From positions 1,200 to 65,199 of the forward strand of contig NZ_QPEP01000010.1 in NCBI RefSeq assembly GCF_003577475.1: DNA of 64,000 nt, given 5' to 3'. The position numbers were made by a program, and so were the translations under genes. The notes beneath the pieces are model-generated. The model saw nothing but the letters and a program-made list of their open reading frames with translations, ran no database searches and was not told the origin of the DNA. Numbering within the stretch: the stretch's first letter is position 1; every line of letters starts with the position of its first letter. Shown here one piece after another: positions 1 through 10,250 of this stretch. This DNA is from Salinibius halmophilus. GTDB lineage: Bacteria; Pseudomonadota; Gammaproteobacteria; Pseudomonadales; Natronospirillaceae.

Positions 1-13
1 TTATCTTCTTTAA

Positions 14-751
14 TTATTGTTCAACGGCGACTTCAATTGGCTGGGCGCGAAGCAATACCCCAAACTCAGGGTGATCTAGATAGTGCAGCTCGTTTGAACG
101 CATTCTCGCCGCTTGCTCAATCACTAAAGTTTCTATCCCTTGTTCGACGGTTGGTGCATCTTGAAGGGCCTGCATGCGCGCTTCTGGTGTGTCTTCAATC
201 GTGACGGTTTGGCTAATGATTTCAACGTCACGCTGCCACTCAACTTTGCTATCTATGTGAATAAACCGGCTCAAGCGCAGCGACAGTTCGCCATTAAGCT
301 CCCACGTGCCGTTGCTATCAACAGCTTTAATCGCTACCGGAAACTCGTTTGCTTGGCCTTCAATCATCGGCTCGTACCAGCTCCAATAGCCAAGCGTGGT
401 ATAGCGGCTTTGGCGGGCAAACTGATCGATGGCAAACTGCAACTGGCGATCTGCTTCGGGTACTAATGTACGTGCTTTAGGCTGGTAACTATTGCCGACT
501 CGCTCAATGAGCGCTTCCCCTTGAAATGGAACGCGCAATGGCTGTGCATTAGAGGTTGGCGCAGGCATGGGTAGGGTCGGTTGTATCGGCTGTAGGCTAA
601 ACTCACGACGGTTAAGCTTGTAGGGCCATTGCTCAGGAAACTTTCCAGCCTCTGATGTTTGGCTAAATACCAATACGTCAATTTGGTACCAGCGCTCGGT
701 GGCACTTACGGTGGCACTGAGTGCTACCAACAGCAAAATGGCTAATCTCAC
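14..751 (-). CDS. csiV: CsiV-family periplasmic protein
   Basis: This 245-residue protein has a clear N-terminal signal peptide (residues 1-17, a hydrophobic LAILLLVAL core, then ATVSA). The mature part begins with ERWYQIDVLVFSQ, as in the CsiV family (peptidoglycan-binding, cell-shape integrity, first described in Vibrio). The gene starts with GTG and overlaps the mfd stop by 4 bases (GTGA), so it is probably translationally coupled to mfd; the mfd-csiV pairing is common in gammaproteobacteria. In Vibrio, CsiV supports LpoA/PBP1a peptidoglycan synthesis; that role here is inferred from family and location. Confidence 0.8.
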   Translation of the reverse strand: MRLAILLLVALSATVSATERWYQIDVLVFSQTSEAGKFPEQWPYKLNRREFSLQPIQPTLPMPAPTSNAQPLRVPFQGEALIERVGNSYQPKARTLVPEADRQLQFAIDQFARQSRYTTLGYWSWYEPMIEGQANEFPVAIKAVDSNGTWELNGELSLRLSRFIHIDSKVEWQRDVEIISQTVTIEDTPEARMQALQDAPTVEQGIETLVIEQAARMRSNELHYLDHPEFGVLLRAQPIEVAVEQ

Positions 752-3700
752 GCTACATCCTCTCGAGTTTTAAATTGTGCCATCAGTCCTTCTACCAGCT
801 CAAAGCGTTTTACCGCATTGTCGGTACTGCGGTGAACAATTAAGCGTTCACCACGCAGCTGATAGTTGCTCGGTTTCGACTGTACCAGCATAACAAGATG
901 GTAGGGGTCGACCAAGGTTTTACTATCGAAGTCAAACGTACCACCATCTGGACCAAAGTCGATACGGTTGATTTTTAATGCTTCACATTGCATGCGCAAG
1001 CGAGTTTGGCGGAACAAGTTCTTTAGTGGCTCAGGCAATAAACCAAATCGGTCGATCAACTCAACCTGCAGTGATTTGATATCGTCATCATCCGCCGCAC
1101 TAGCAATACGTTTATAAAAGTTTAGTCGGGTGGCGACGTCTGGCATGTAATCATCAGGTATTAGCGCTGGCAGGCGTAAGTTTACTTCGGTATGGCTGCT
1201 TTGCTCGTCGAAATCAGGGGTGATGCCAGCACGCATGGCGGCAACCGCTTTTTCAAGCATTTCCATATAGAGTGTGAAGCCGATGGCTTCCATTTGCCCA
1301 GATTGCTCTTCACCTAACAACTCACCTGCACCACGAATTTCAAGGTCGTGGGACGCAAGGTTAAAGCCAGCGCCCAAGTCTTGGGTGGCGGCAATCGCGT
1401 CTAGGCGTTTTTCGGCGTCTTTGGTTAACGTGGTTTTTTCTTCTGGGGTCAGCAGCCAAGCATAAGCTTGGTGGTGCGAGCGACCAACACGGCCACGAAG
1501 CTGGTGTAGTTGCGCTAGGCCAAACTTGTCGGCACGGTTGATGACTATAGTATTGGCCGAAGGGATATCAATACCGGTTTCGATAATGGTGGTACACACC
1601 AATACATTAAAACGCTTGTGGTGGAAGTCACTCATCACTCGCTCAAGTTCGCGCTCACTCATTTGGCCATGGCCGATACCAATACGTGCTTCTGGGACCA
1701 GCTTTTGAATGGTCTCGGCCATTCGGTTGATGGTTTTGACTTCATTGTGTAAGAAATATACCTGACCGCCGCGCAGCAACTCGCGCAATAGTGCCTCTTT
1801 GATGAGCGATTCATCAAATCGGCGGACGAAAGTTTTTACCGATAAGCGTCGAGCTGGTGGCGTGGCGATGATCGATAAGTCACGAATGCTGTGCATGGCC
1901 ATATTTAATGTGCGCGGAATCGGCGTGGCCGTCATGGTTAGGATGTCAACCTGGGTGCGAAGCGCTTTGATTTTTTCTTTCTGTGCAACACCAAACCGGT
2001 GCTCTTCATCAATAATCAATAAGCCTAAGTCTTTGAAGCGAATGTCTTTTGATAGCAGCTTGTGGGTTGCAACAATAATGTCGGTTTTACCAGCCGCTAG
2101 GCTTTCAATCACAGCGTCGGTTTGTTTGCCGGTGCGAAAACGGGATAGCACCTCAATGTTGATTGGCCAGTCAGCAAATCGGTCGCGGAAGTTTTCATAG
2201 TGTTGTTGTGCTAACAGCGTGGTGGGTACCAATACGGCCACCTGTTTGCCACCATGCGCTGCCATAAACGCCGCACGCATGGCCACTTCGGTTTTACCGA
2301 AGCCCACATCACCACATACCAAGCGGTCCATCGGCTGTGCTTTCATCATATCTTGCAGCACAGCATTGATGGCTTGTGCTTGGTCTTCTGTTTCTTCAAA
2401 GGGAAAACCCGCAGCAAAACGTCGGTAGTCTTCACCAGGATACGGGTATTGATGGCCTTCGCGCGCTTCCCGTAGGGCGTAAACGCCTAATAATTCGGCG
2501 GCGGTATCTCGAATTTTCTCCGCCGCTTTGCGCTTAGCTGTCGTCCACTTATCGCTGCCTAGGCGCGATAGGGGTAGATGCTCAGTATCGCCCCCAGCGT
2601 AGCGCGAGATAAGCTGCAGCGACGAGACCGGTACATAGAGCTTGTCGTCGTTGTTGTAGGTTAATAGCAAAAACTCATTCTGTTCGCCGCCCACATCTAA
2701 TGTTACAAGCCCTTGATATTGACCAATACCATGGTCTGAGTGCACGACCAAGTCGCCTTCTTTTAGTTCACCAAGGTTTTTGATGAACATATCGGTGGCA
2801 TCTTGCCCACGCTTGCGGCGCTTGCGCTGAGCAACCTGGTTGCCGCCAAATAATTGCCCTTCGCCAATCAGTTCAATGTCTAACTCGGGTATGCTGAAGC
2901 CAAATTCAATCGGCGCCACCATGATGGCGGTTGCTGTTGTCGCTGTAGCGAACTCATCAAAATGCTCGATGGTTTTTGGTGTGATGCGAATTTTTTGCAG
3001 CCAATCAATTAGGGCTTCGCGCCGACCAGGTGACTCAGCAATAAACAGTGTGCGCTGCTCACTCTGCAGTAAATGGGCTTCTAATGCCCGCAGTGGCTGC
3101 TCGTCGGTATGATCAATCGGGTATTCGCCGCCTTTTAATAACCCTAAGTTGTGGTGGCCTTTGTTATTTGGGTGCTCTGCACTGCTTAGGTGGATGCGCG
3201 GTAGGCCCTTCAATGCTGAAAAGAATAGTTCCTTGCGCTGATACAAGTCTTGCGGTGCTAATAATGGCCGGGTTATGTCGTGCCGCAACGACTCGTAGCG
3301 TTGATTCACTTCTTGCCATTGTTGGTCAACCTGAGCTTCAAGCCCTGCAAAGCTGGTGATAACCGTGTTTTCAGGCAAGTAGTCAAAAATTGTCTCTAGA
3401 CTGTTAGGCTCAAAAAACAAGGGTAACCAAGCTTCAATGCCGGGCGTCATTATGCCTTCGGAAATGTCTTGGTAAATAGGACAGTGGTTTACATTGACAT
3501 CAAACGCTAAGCGGAATTGCTGGCGAAAGCGACTAATGGCTTGCTCATCAGTTGGAAACTCATGACCGGGTAACAAAGAAATGCTGTCTGCTGGTTTGAT
3601 GGTTCGCTGATTTTCAGGGTCGAACCAGCGTAGGGTTTCTACTTCATCATCAAAAAACTCAATCCGCACTGGCTTGGCCGCACCCATTGGATATAAGTCA

Positions 3701-4200
3701 ACGATGCTTCCGCGCACAGCAAACTCGCCGTGTTCCCACACGGTGTCGACACGTCTATAACCACTAGCGGCAAGCCGTTGCTCCAGACCAGCCATTGAGA
3801 GTTGCTGGCCGGTCTCAATTTTTAGGACTTCAGCGCCAATATAGCTGCGAGGGGCCAAGTACTGCATTGCCGCCGTTACTGTTAAGAGAATGACGCCGTG
3901 CTTAACTAATGGTAACGACGACAGCGTTAGCAGTCGATCTGAGACGATATCTTGGTTTGGTGAGAACTGATCGTAGGGTAGGGTTTCCCAATCCGGTAGG
4001 CGATAAATTTCAACATTTTGCAAAAAAACTGAGAGTTCTTCACTGAGTTGCTCTAGCTCGTCGGAACGCTGGCAGATGCAGACAACAGGCCCCTGGGCAT
4101 CTTTGGCAATTTGCGCAATCTGGTAACCGCGGGCGGGTAGGTCTACGCCGCCTAACCATAGCTGGTCACCAGCATGCTGAGGGATTTCTAAAACCGACAT
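748..4200 (-). CDS. mfd: Transcription-repair coupling factor Mfd
   Basis: At 1150 residues this is the full length of Mfd, the ATP-driven translocase that removes RNA polymerase stalled at DNA lesions and recruits UvrA. The N-terminal third is the UvrB-like homology module. An RNA-polymerase-interacting domain follows around residues 470-560 (GDLVVHSDHGIGQYQGL), then the RecG-like motor with Walker A GDVGFGKTEVA near residue 630 and the DEEH box (LLIIDEEHRFGV). The motif VGRSHHQAYAWLL and a C-terminal TRCF domain complete it. A GGAG ribosome site lies just upstream (complement of about 4208-4211). It is divergent from nqrA and is followed by csiV. No truncation is seen. Confidence 0.97.
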   Translation of the reverse strand: MSVLEIPQHAGDQLWLGGVDLPARGYQIAQIAKDAQGPVVCICQRSDELEQLSEELSVFLQNVEIYRLPDWETLPYDQFSPNQDIVSDRLLTLSSLPLVKHGVILLTVTAAMQYLAPRSYIGAEVLKIETGQQLSMAGLEQRLAASGYRRVDTVWEHGEFAVRGSIVDLYPMGAAKPVRIEFFDDEVETLRWFDPENQRTIKPADSISLLPGHEFPTDEQAISRFRQQFRLAFDVNVNHCPIYQDISEGIMTPGIEAWLPLFFEPNSLETIFDYLPENTVITSFAGLEAQVDQQWQEVNQRYESLRHDITRPLLAPQDLYQRKELFFSALKGLPRIHLSSAEHPNNKGHHNLGLLKGGEYPIDHTDEQPLRALEAHLLQSEQRTLFIAESPGRREALIDWLQKIRITPKTIEHFDEFATATTATAIMVAPIEFGFSIPELDIELIGEGQLFGGNQVAQRKRRKRGQDATDMFIKNLGELKEGDLVVHSDHGIGQYQGLVTLDVGGEQNEFLLLTYNNDDKLYVPVSSLQLISRYAGGDTEHLPLSRLGSDKWTTAKRKAAEKIRDTAAELLGVYALREAREGHQYPYPGEDYRRFAAGFPFEETEDQAQAINAVLQDMMKAQPMDRLVCGDVGFGKTEVAMRAAFMAAHGGKQVAVLVPTTLLAQQHYENFRDRFADWPINIEVLSRFRTGKQTDAVIESLAAGKTDIIVATHKLLSKDIRFKDLGLLIIDEEHRFGVAQKEKIKALRTQVDILTMTATPIPRTLNMAMHSIRDLSIIATPPARRLSVKTFVRRFDESLIKEALLRELLRGGQVYFLHNEVKTINRMAETIQKLVPEARIGIGHGQMSERELERVMSDFHHKRFNVLVCTTIIETGIDIPSANTIVINRADKFGLAQLHQLRGRVGRSHHQAYAWLLTPEEKTTLTKDAEKRLDAIAATQDLGAGFNLASHDLEIRGAGELLGEEQSGQMEAIGFTLYMEMLEKAVAAMRAGITPDFDEQSSHTEVNLRLPALIPDDYMPDVATRLNFYKRIASAADDDDIKSLQVELIDRFGLLPEPLKNLFRQTRLRMQCEALKINRIDFGPDGGTFDFDSKTLVDPYHLVMLVQSKPSNYQLRGERLIVHRSTDNAVKRFELVEGLMAQFKTREDVA

Positions 4201-4260
4201 CTAATGAACTCCGTTGCTGGGTTTTTGACATATTTTTACCGATCGTAAGCAGATATACCA

Positions 4261-4277
4261 CTTTGTTGGCAACAAAG
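4261..4277. repeat. Perfect 17-bp palindrome between mfd and nqrA
   Basis: Arms CTTTGTTG and CAACAAAG flank a single G. The element lies in the 225-base divergent spacer, 61 bases from the mfd start and about 150 bases from the nqrA start. It could be an operator or chance. A TTGACT (4285-4290) and a TATACT (4305-4310) occur just downstream on the nqrA side, but their 14-base spacing is too short for a normal sigma-70 promoter, so no promoter is called. Confidence 0.4.
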
Positions 4278-4425
4278 ACCTAGATTGACTAGGGTTACAA
4301 ACGGTATACTCACCCGCAGTTCAGGGTGGTGCCCACGAATTATAGGGTGCCGAACATTGACGTTTGAAGTGGCTAACTGGTTTAACTACCAGCTTTTGCC
4401 GTTCATCAACACTTGGGCAAGGTGC

Positions 4426-5760
4426 ATGATTAAAATCAAAAAAGGCCTTGACCTGCCTATTACAGGCCAGCCGGAACAGCGTATTGACGCTGGTGCCGCT
4501 GTGTCGACGGTAGCGCTTGTTGGCTATGACTATGTTGGTATGAAGCCAACCATGGCAGTGCGTGAAGGCGACAAGGTGAAAAAGGGCCAAGTGCTTTTTA
4601 CCGATAAAAAAACAGCGGGTGTGCAATACACGTCGCCGGTGGCAGGCGAGGTGATCGCTGTTAACCGTGGCGCGCGACGAGTATTCGAGTCGTTGGTTAT
4701 AAAAAAAGAAGGTGACGAAGAAGTTACATTCAAGCAATACAGCAGCGATCAATTGGCGGGCCTCGAGCGTCAGGCGATTGTGGATCAGTTGGTTGAATCG
4801 GGTCAGTGGACAGCGCTGCGTACCCGCCCTTTCAGCAAGGTGCCTGCGATAGATAGCACACCGGCTGATATCTTTGTCAACGCAATGGATACCAACCCAT
4901 TGGCGGCAGACCCTGCCGTAATCATTGCTGAAAAAACTGAAAGCTTTAAAGCGGGCTTACAGATTCTGCGCAAGCTAACAGAGGGCAAGCTGTTTGTGGT
5001 TAGCGCACCGAATAGCAATGTTCCTAGCATTGACGGCGCAACGACCGAGCAATTTGATGGCCCTCACCCGGCTGGTTTGGTTGGCACCCATATTCATTTC
5101 TTATCGCCTGTACATGCTGAGCGTTCGGTTTGGCATATTGGTTATCAGGACGTCATCGCCTTTGGTGAACTGTTCTTGACTGGTCGCATCTACACGCAGC
5201 GAGTCGTTGCGGTGGCTGGGCCAAAAGCAAAACAACCACGTCTTGTGCGAACAGAAGTGGGCGCTAGCCTAAATGAGCTGGTCGCGAACGAAGCCAAAGA
5301 AGGTGATAACCGCATTATCTCTGGTTCGGTGTTTGGTGGTCGTTTGGCGAAAAACGCAACCGCCTACCTTGGTCGTTTCCATTCTCAGGTATCGATTCTG
5401 GAAGAAGGTCACGAACGCATTCTATTCCGCTATCTGAGAGCTGGTTTTAACATGCACTCGGTGACGCCAATTTTTGCTTCGGTGTTTGGTAAGAAAAAAC
5501 TCGACTTCACCACTACTACTAACGGCTCTGAGCGTGCGATGGTGCCGATTGGTCAGTATGAGCGTGTGATGCCGCTTGATATTCTGCCAACTCAGCTGCT
5601 TCGTGCACTGGCCGTTGGTGATATTGAAACGGCAGAGCGTTTAGGTTGTTTAGAGTTAGATGAAGAAGATTTGGCACTTTGTACGTATGCCTGTGTGGGC
5701 AAGTACGAATACGGTCCGATTCTGCGTGAAAACCTGACTCGAATCGAATTAGAGGGCTAA
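4426..5760 (+). CDS. nqrA: Na+-translocating NADH:quinone reductase subunit A
   Basis: NqrA is the large cytoplasmic, quinone-associated subunit of the sodium-pumping NADH dehydrogenase. The start is placed at the ATG at 4426 because the protein then begins [16 protein letters not shown], the usual NqrA N-terminus, and is 444 residues long, matching the family. An open frame extends 47 codons further upstream, but that part resembles nothing and would make NqrA too long. The features GYDYVGMKP and [14 protein letters not shown] (biotinyl/lipoyl-like fold) are visible near the N-terminus. It is the first gene of the nqr operon, with nqrB starting 3 bases after its stop. Confidence 0.97.
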   Translation: MIKIKKGLDLPITGQPEQRIDAGAAVSTVALVGYDYVGMKPTMAVREGDKVKKGQVLFTDKKTAGVQYTSPVAGEVIAVNRGARRVFESLVIKKEGDEEVTFKQYSSDQLAGLERQAIVDQLVESGQWTALRTRPFSKVPAIDSTPADIFVNAMDTNPLAADPAVIIAEKTESFKAGLQILRKLTEGKLFVVSAPNSNVPSIDGATTEQFDGPHPAGLVGTHIHFLSPVHAERSVWHIGYQDVIAFGELFLTGRIYTQRVVAVAGPKAKQPRLVRTEVGASLNELVANEAKEGDNRIISGSVFGGRLAKNATAYLGRFHSQVSILEEGHERILFRYLRAGFNMHSVTPIFASVFGKKKLDFTTTTNGSERAMVPIGQYERVMPLDILPTQLLRALAVGDIETAERLGCLELDEEDLALCTYACVGKYEYGPILRENLTRIELEG

Positions 5761-5763
5761 ACC

Positions 5764-6981
5764 ATGCTGAAATCTACACTACATAAGCTAGAGCCACATT
5801 TTCAACCTGGTGGCAAACATGAAAAATGGTATGCGCTGTTTGAAGCGGTAGATACCATTTTTTACAGCCCAAACAGCGTGACCAAGTCGACTGCGCACGT
5901 ACGCGACGGCATTGACTTAAAACGCGTGATGATCACGGTATGGTTGATGACCTTCCCGGCGATGATCTTTGGTATGTACAACATCGGTTTACAGGCTAAC
6001 CTGGCGATTGAAGGTGGCTTGTCGATGGGTGAAGGTTGGCGTCAAGCGCTGATCGGCCTATTTGCCGGTAACGATCCAACGAGCATTTGGGACAACTTCT
6101 GGTACGGCTTCTGGTACTTCATGCCGGTCTATCTGACGGTCTTCGCCGTTGGTGCATTCTGGGAAGTACTGTTTGCGATTGTTCGCAAGCATGAGATCAA
6201 CGAAGGCTTCTTCGTAACCTCTGTGCTGCTTGCGCTAACACTACCTCCTACTACCCCACTTTGGGCGGCTGCACTGGGTATCACCTTCGGCGTGGTATTT
6301 GGTAAAGAAGTCTTCGGTGGTACCGGTAAAAACTTCTTGAACCCAGCACTGACTGGTCGCGCGTTCTTGTTCTTTGCATACCCTGCTTATATGTCGGGTG
6401 ATGCGGTATGGACAGCCGTCGACGGTTTTGCTGGCGCAACGGCACTAAGCCTAGCGGCAGACCCATTAATCGGCTTCTCAGGCATGGTTATTGATGCTGG
6501 TGGTCAGGCGATTACTTGGATGGATGCCTTCATCGGCACAATTCAAGGCTCGATGGGTGAAGTATCAACGCTGATGATTTTCATTGGTGGTGCAGTGTTG
6601 CTGTCAATGCGAATTGCAGCATGGCGCATTGTATTGGGCGTGTTCCTTGGCATGGTGGTGACCTCGACGCTGTTCAACCTAATTGGTTCAGACACCAACC
6701 CAATGATGAACCTGCCATGGTACTGGCACCTAGTACTAGGTGGTTTTGCCTTTGGTATGATCTTTATGGCAACCGATCCTGTGTCGGCGTCGATGACAAA
6801 TACCGGTAAGTATTGGTTTGGTGCCTTGATTGGCGTGATGGTGGTCTTGATTCGCGTAGTGAACCCAGCCTACCCAGAGGGCATGATGCTGGCGATTCTA
6901 TTCGCCAACTTGTTCTCGCCATTAATCGACCACTTTGTTGTCCAGCGCAATGTTAAGCGGAGGGTTGCTCGTGTCAGCTAA
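5764..6981 (+). CDS. nqrB: Na+-translocating NADH:quinone reductase subunit B
   Basis: NqrB is the main membrane subunit and carries riboflavin and a covalent FMN. The 405-residue protein has many hydrophobic segments. The FMN attachment motif is present as GFAGATALS, with Thr226 the expected phosphoester-linked residue, which ApbE, encoded downstream, would modify. [19 protein letters not shown] and [12 protein letters not shown] are further conserved blocks. The gene follows nqrA by 3 bases, and its last 11 bases overlap the GTG start of nqrC. Confidence 0.97.
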   Translation: MLKSTLHKLEPHFQPGGKHEKWYALFEAVDTIFYSPNSVTKSTAHVRDGIDLKRVMITVWLMTFPAMIFGMYNIGLQANLAIEGGLSMGEGWRQALIGLFAGNDPTSIWDNFWYGFWYFMPVYLTVFAVGAFWEVLFAIVRKHEINEGFFVTSVLLALTLPPTTPLWAAALGITFGVVFGKEVFGGTGKNFLNPALTGRAFLFFAYPAYMSGDAVWTAVDGFAGATALSLAADPLIGFSGMVIDAGGQAITWMDAFIGTIQGSMGEVSTLMIFIGGAVLLSMRIAAWRIVLGVFLGMVVTSTLFNLIGSDTNPMMNLPWYWHLVLGGFAFGMIFMATDPVSASMTNTGKYWFGALIGVMVVLIRVVNPAYPEGMMLAILFANLFSPLIDHFVVQRNVKRRVARVS

Positions 6982-7735
6982 GAAGGAAACCGTTGGATAC
7001 ACAGTCACGGTAGCGTTCCTTGTGTGTCTAGTCTGCGCGATCGTTGTATCGGTAGCCGCAGTATCACTTCGTTCAACTCAAAAGCTAAATGCTGAGTTGG
7101 ACATGAAAACCAATATCTTGGCATCTGCAGACTTGCTTGAGCCAGGTAAAACGGTTGAAGAGTCGTTTGAGCAGATTGAAACGCGCGTGATTGACTTGGA
7201 AACTGGTAAATTTGCAGATGATATCGACGCTGCAACGTTTGATCAGCGCAAAGCAGCGTCTGATCCTGCTCGTTCTGAAAAGCTATCAGATGACCCAGCC
7301 GGTATCATTCGTCAAGAAAACCATTCGTTGGTTTATATTGTGCGTGATACAGCAGGAGAAGTAGATAAAGTTATTCTACCTATCCGTGGATACGGCCTCT
7401 GGTCGACGCTCTATGGCTTTGTTGCACTTGAGTCAGACTTAAACACCATTGCTGGCTTAGGCTTCTATGAGCATGGGGAAACACCAGGCCTGGGTGGTGA
7501 AGTGGACAACGAACGTTGGAAGGCGCAGTGGCCAGGTAAGCAGGTTTACTTGGACGGTGACGTTGAAATTACTATCACCAAAGGGGGCGCTGCAGATGCT
7601 TCAAGCCCTTATGAAGTAGATGGCTTGAGCGGTGCAACACTAACCACTCGTGGTGTGGATAATTTTGTTAAGTTCTGGTTGGGTGAGCGTGGTTTTCAGC
7701 CATTCTTACAAAACTTAGCAGCAGGTGAGGCGTAA
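6971..7735 (+). CDS. nqrC: Na+-translocating NADH:quinone reductase subunit C
   Basis: NqrC has one N-terminal membrane helix and a periplasmic domain holding covalent FMN. The GTG at 6971 is chosen as the start: it gives the typical N-terminus [16 protein letters not shown], it has a GGAGG ribosome site at about 6959-6963, and the upstream in-frame TTG would add only 12 unrelated residues. The product is 254 residues. The FMN motif SGATLTT places the modified threonine at residue 223. The helix spans about residues 10-32. It overlaps nqrB by 11 bases and is followed by nqrD after 2 bases. Confidence 0.95.
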   Translation: MSAKKETVGYTVTVAFLVCLVCAIVVSVAAVSLRSTQKLNAELDMKTNILASADLLEPGKTVEESFEQIETRVIDLETGKFADDIDAATFDQRKAASDPARSEKLSDDPAGIIRQENHSLVYIVRDTAGEVDKVILPIRGYGLWSTLYGFVALESDLNTIAGLGFYEHGETPGLGGEVDNERWKAQWPGKQVYLDGDVEITITKGGAADASSPYEVDGLSGATLTTRGVDNFVKFWLGERGFQPFLQNLAAGEA

Positions 7736-7737
7736 TC

Positions 7738-8397
7738 ATGGCTAAAACTAAAGAGATTATGGTAAATCCGCTGTTCAACAATAACCCGATTGGTCTTCAG
7801 ATCTTGGGTATTTGTTCGGCATTGGCGGTAACGACAAGTTTGCAAGTTTCGTTAGTTATGACTGCTGCGGTAGTGTTCGTAACGGCATTCTCGAACTTGT
7901 TTGTTTCGATGATTCGAAACTACATCCCTTCAAGCATTCGCATTATTGTGCAAATGACCATTATTGCGTCATTGGTAATCTTGGTAGACCAAATGCTGAA
8001 AGCCTTCGCATACGAAATGTCGAAGCAGCTTTCGGTATTCGTTGGGCTAATCATTACCAACTGTATCGTGATGGGTCGTGCCGAAGCCTTTGCGATGCAA
8101 AACCCGCCTGGCATGTCGTTCCTAGATGGTGTGGGTAACGGCCTAGGCTACGGTGTGGTATTGGTATTTGTTGGTGCATTCCGTGAGCTATTTGGCACGG
8201 GCAAATTGTTAGGCCTCGAAATTCTACCATTGACTACTGAAGGTGGTTGGTATGAAGCCAATGGTTTGATGCTGCTTGCCCCAGCCGCATTCTTCTTGAT
8301 TGGTGGTTTCATCTGGATTATCCGAACATGGAAACCAGAGCAAGTCGAAGCACCTGAGTTCAAGATTAAGCCAAACGTGGCGAAGGAGGCGCAATAA
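7738..8397 (+). CDS. nqrD: Na+-translocating NADH:quinone reductase subunit D
   Basis: NqrD is a 219-residue, six-helix membrane subunit which with NqrE holds an iron centre ([2Fe-2S]) between conserved cysteines inside the membrane. Both expected cysteine sites are visible: [12 protein letters not shown] near residue 25 and [15 protein letters not shown] near residue 105. The motif [16 protein letters not shown] is characteristic of the RnfE/NqrD family. Its stop codon shares one base with the nqrE start (TAATG), consistent with tight stoichiometric coupling of the two paralogous subunits. Confidence 0.96.
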   Translation: MAKTKEIMVNPLFNNNPIGLQILGICSALAVTTSLQVSLVMTAAVVFVTAFSNLFVSMIRNYIPSSIRIIVQMTIIASLVILVDQMLKAFAYEMSKQLSVFVGLIITNCIVMGRAEAFAMQNPPGMSFLDGVGNGLGYGVVLVFVGAFRELFGTGKLLGLEILPLTTEGGWYEANGLMLLAPAAFFLIGGFIWIIRTWKPEQVEAPEFKIKPNVAKEAQ

Positions 8398-9005
8398 TGG
8401 AAGCCTTAATTAGCTTGTTCGTTAAAGCCATTTTTGTTGAAAACATGGCACTGGCGTTCTTCTTAGGGATGTGTACTTTTATTGCGATCTCTAAAAAAGT
8501 AGATGCAGCCATTGGTTTAGGTATTGCTGTAATTGTGGTACTCACCATCACTGTGCCAGTGAATAACTTGCTTTATAACTACCTGCTACGTGAAGGTGCG
8601 CTGGCTTGGGCTGGTTTACCGGATGTTGACTTAAGCTTCTTGGGCTATCTGTCATACATTGGCGTCATCGCTGCAATGGTACAGATTCTTGAGATGGTGC
8701 TAGATAAGTACATGCCAGCGCTTTATAACGCTTTAGGTGTGTTCTTACCGCTGATTACAGTGAACTGTGCCATTCTTGGTGCGTCACTGTTTATGGTAAA
8801 CCGCGACTATGGTTTTGGCGAGTCAGTGGTATATGGCCTTGGTGCTGGGGTTGGCTGGGCGTTAGCAATTGCTGCGCTGGCTGGTATCCGTGAGAAGATG
8901 AAGTACAGCGATGTGCCAGAGGGTCTGCGTGGTTTGGGTATTACCTTTATCACTGTTGGTCTGATGTCACTTGGCTTCCTTTCATTCTCTGGCGTGCAGT
9001 TGTAA
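8397..9005 (+). CDS. nqrE: Na+-translocating NADH:quinone reductase subunit E
   Basis: NqrE is the 202-residue partner and paralogue of NqrD, with the opposite membrane topology. The conserved cysteine regions are [20 protein letters not shown] near residue 26 and [14 protein letters not shown] near residue 120, the sites that ligate the intramembrane iron centre. The C-terminus [16 protein letters not shown] is typical. The gene overlaps nqrD by one base. nqrF follows after 12 bases, with a strong AGGAGG ribosome site. Confidence 0.96.
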   Translation: MEALISLFVKAIFVENMALAFFLGMCTFIAISKKVDAAIGLGIAVIVVLTITVPVNNLLYNYLLREGALAWAGLPDVDLSFLGYLSYIGVIAAMVQILEMVLDKYMPALYNALGVFLPLITVNCAILGASLFMVNRDYGFGESVVYGLGAGVGWALAIAALAGIREKMKYSDVPEGLRGLGITFITVGLMSLGFLSFSGVQL

Positions 9006-9017
9006 GCAGGAGGAAGC

Positions 9018-10244
9018 ATGGCAATAGAAATTATTAGTGGCGTTGTGCTGTTTATCGTTATTGTGCTTGCACTGGTAGCGATCATTCTGAGCGCGCGCTC
9101 GAAGCTAGTGAACACTGGCGATGTAGCAATCGAGATCAATGAAGACCCAGAGCATACTTTGACCACCGAAGCGGGTGGCAAACTGCTGCAAACCCTAGCT
9201 GCGAACAAGATTTTCTTGAGCTCAGCTTGTGGTGGTGGTGGTTCTTGTGCTCAGTGTAAGTGTAAAGTTTTGGATGGTGGTGGCGAAGCCCTACCAACCG
9301 AAGCATCTGCGTTTACCAAGGGCGAGTTAAAAGAAGGTTGGCGCTTGGCTTGTCAGGTTCCGGTTAAACAAAACATGAAGATTGAGGTGGAACCTGAATT
9401 CTTCGGTGTTAAAAAGTGGACCTGTACTGTTGAAGCAAACCCGAACGTAGCAACCTTTATTAAAGAGCTAACGCTGAAGCTACCGGAAGGCGAAAACGTT
9501 GATTTCCGCGCTGGGGGTTATGTTCAGTTGGAAGCGCCACCTCATCATATCAAGTTTAAAGACTTTGATATCGAAGAAGAGTACCGCGGCGACTGGGAAA
9601 AATTCGGCCTATTCGATCTAGAATCGAAAGTAGACGAAGAAGTGATTCGTGCTTACTCAATGGCGAACTACCCAGAAGAGAAAGGTGTGGTTAAGTTCAA
9701 TATTCGTATTGCAACGCCACCGCCGGGTACCGATCATCCACCGGGTCAAATGTCATCGTACGTCTTTAACCTCAAGCCAGGTGATAAGATGGACGTGTAT
9801 GGTCCATTCGGTGAGTTCTTCGCCAAAGATACCGACGCAGAAATGGTATTTATTGGTGGTGGTGCAGGTATGGCGCCAATGCGCTCGCATATCTTTGACC
9901 AGCTCAAGCGTTTGAACTCTAAGCGCAAGATCAGCTTCTGGTATGGTGCCCGCTCTATGCGCGAGACCTTCTACAACGAAGAGTATGATCTACTTGCCGA
10001 AGAGAATGAAAACTTCGATTGGCATTTGGCGCTGTCTGACCCGTTACCAGAAGATAACTGGGATGGCCTGACTGGCTTTATCCATAACGTGTTGTACGAA
10101 AACTATCTGAAGGACCACGAAGCGCCAGAAGACTGTGAATACTACATGTGTGGGCCGCCGATGATGAACGCTGCGGTAATCAAGATGTTGAAAGACCTAG
10201 GTGTTGAGGATGAAAACATCATGCTCGACGACTTTGGTGGATAA
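9018..10244 (+). CDS. nqrF: Na+-translocating NADH:quinone reductase subunit F
   Basis: NqrF is the NADH-oxidising entry subunit. The 408 residues contain an N-terminal membrane helix (residues 3-25), a plant-type [2Fe-2S] domain with cysteines at 71, 77 and 80 ([10 protein letters not shown]) and a fourth near 112 (LACQVPV), then an FAD-binding domain ([13 protein letters not shown]) and an NADH-binding domain ([29 protein letters not shown]). All expected electron carriers can be placed. A strong AGGAGG ribosome site precedes the ATG. Confidence 0.97.
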   Translation: MAIEIISGVVLFIVIVLALVAIILSARSKLVNTGDVAIEINEDPEHTLTTEAGGKLLQTLAANKIFLSSACGGGGSCAQCKCKVLDGGGEALPTEASAFTKGELKEGWRLACQVPVKQNMKIEVEPEFFGVKKWTCTVEANPNVATFIKELTLKLPEGENVDFRAGGYVQLEAPPHHIKFKDFDIEEEYRGDWEKFGLFDLESKVDEEVIRAYSMANYPEEKGVVKFNIRIATPPPGTDHPPGQMSSYVFNLKPGDKMDVYGPFGEFFAKDTDAEMVFIGGGAGMAPMRSHIFDQLKRLNSKRKISFWYGARSMRETFYNEEYDLLAEENENFDWHLALSDPLPEDNWDGLTGFIHNVLYENYLKDHEAPEDCEYYMCGPPMMNAAVIKMLKDLGVEDENIMLDDFGG

Positions 10245-10250
10245 TGCTTG

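Noticed and set aside
4285-4310. Promoter for nqr made of TTGACT and TATACT
   Set aside because: Both boxes are good but only 14 bases apart, too short for sigma-70.
4285-4425. N-terminal extension of NqrA in the open frame
   Set aside because: The 47 extra codons have no resemblance to NqrA, lack a ribosome site, and the ATG at 4426 restores the family start and length.
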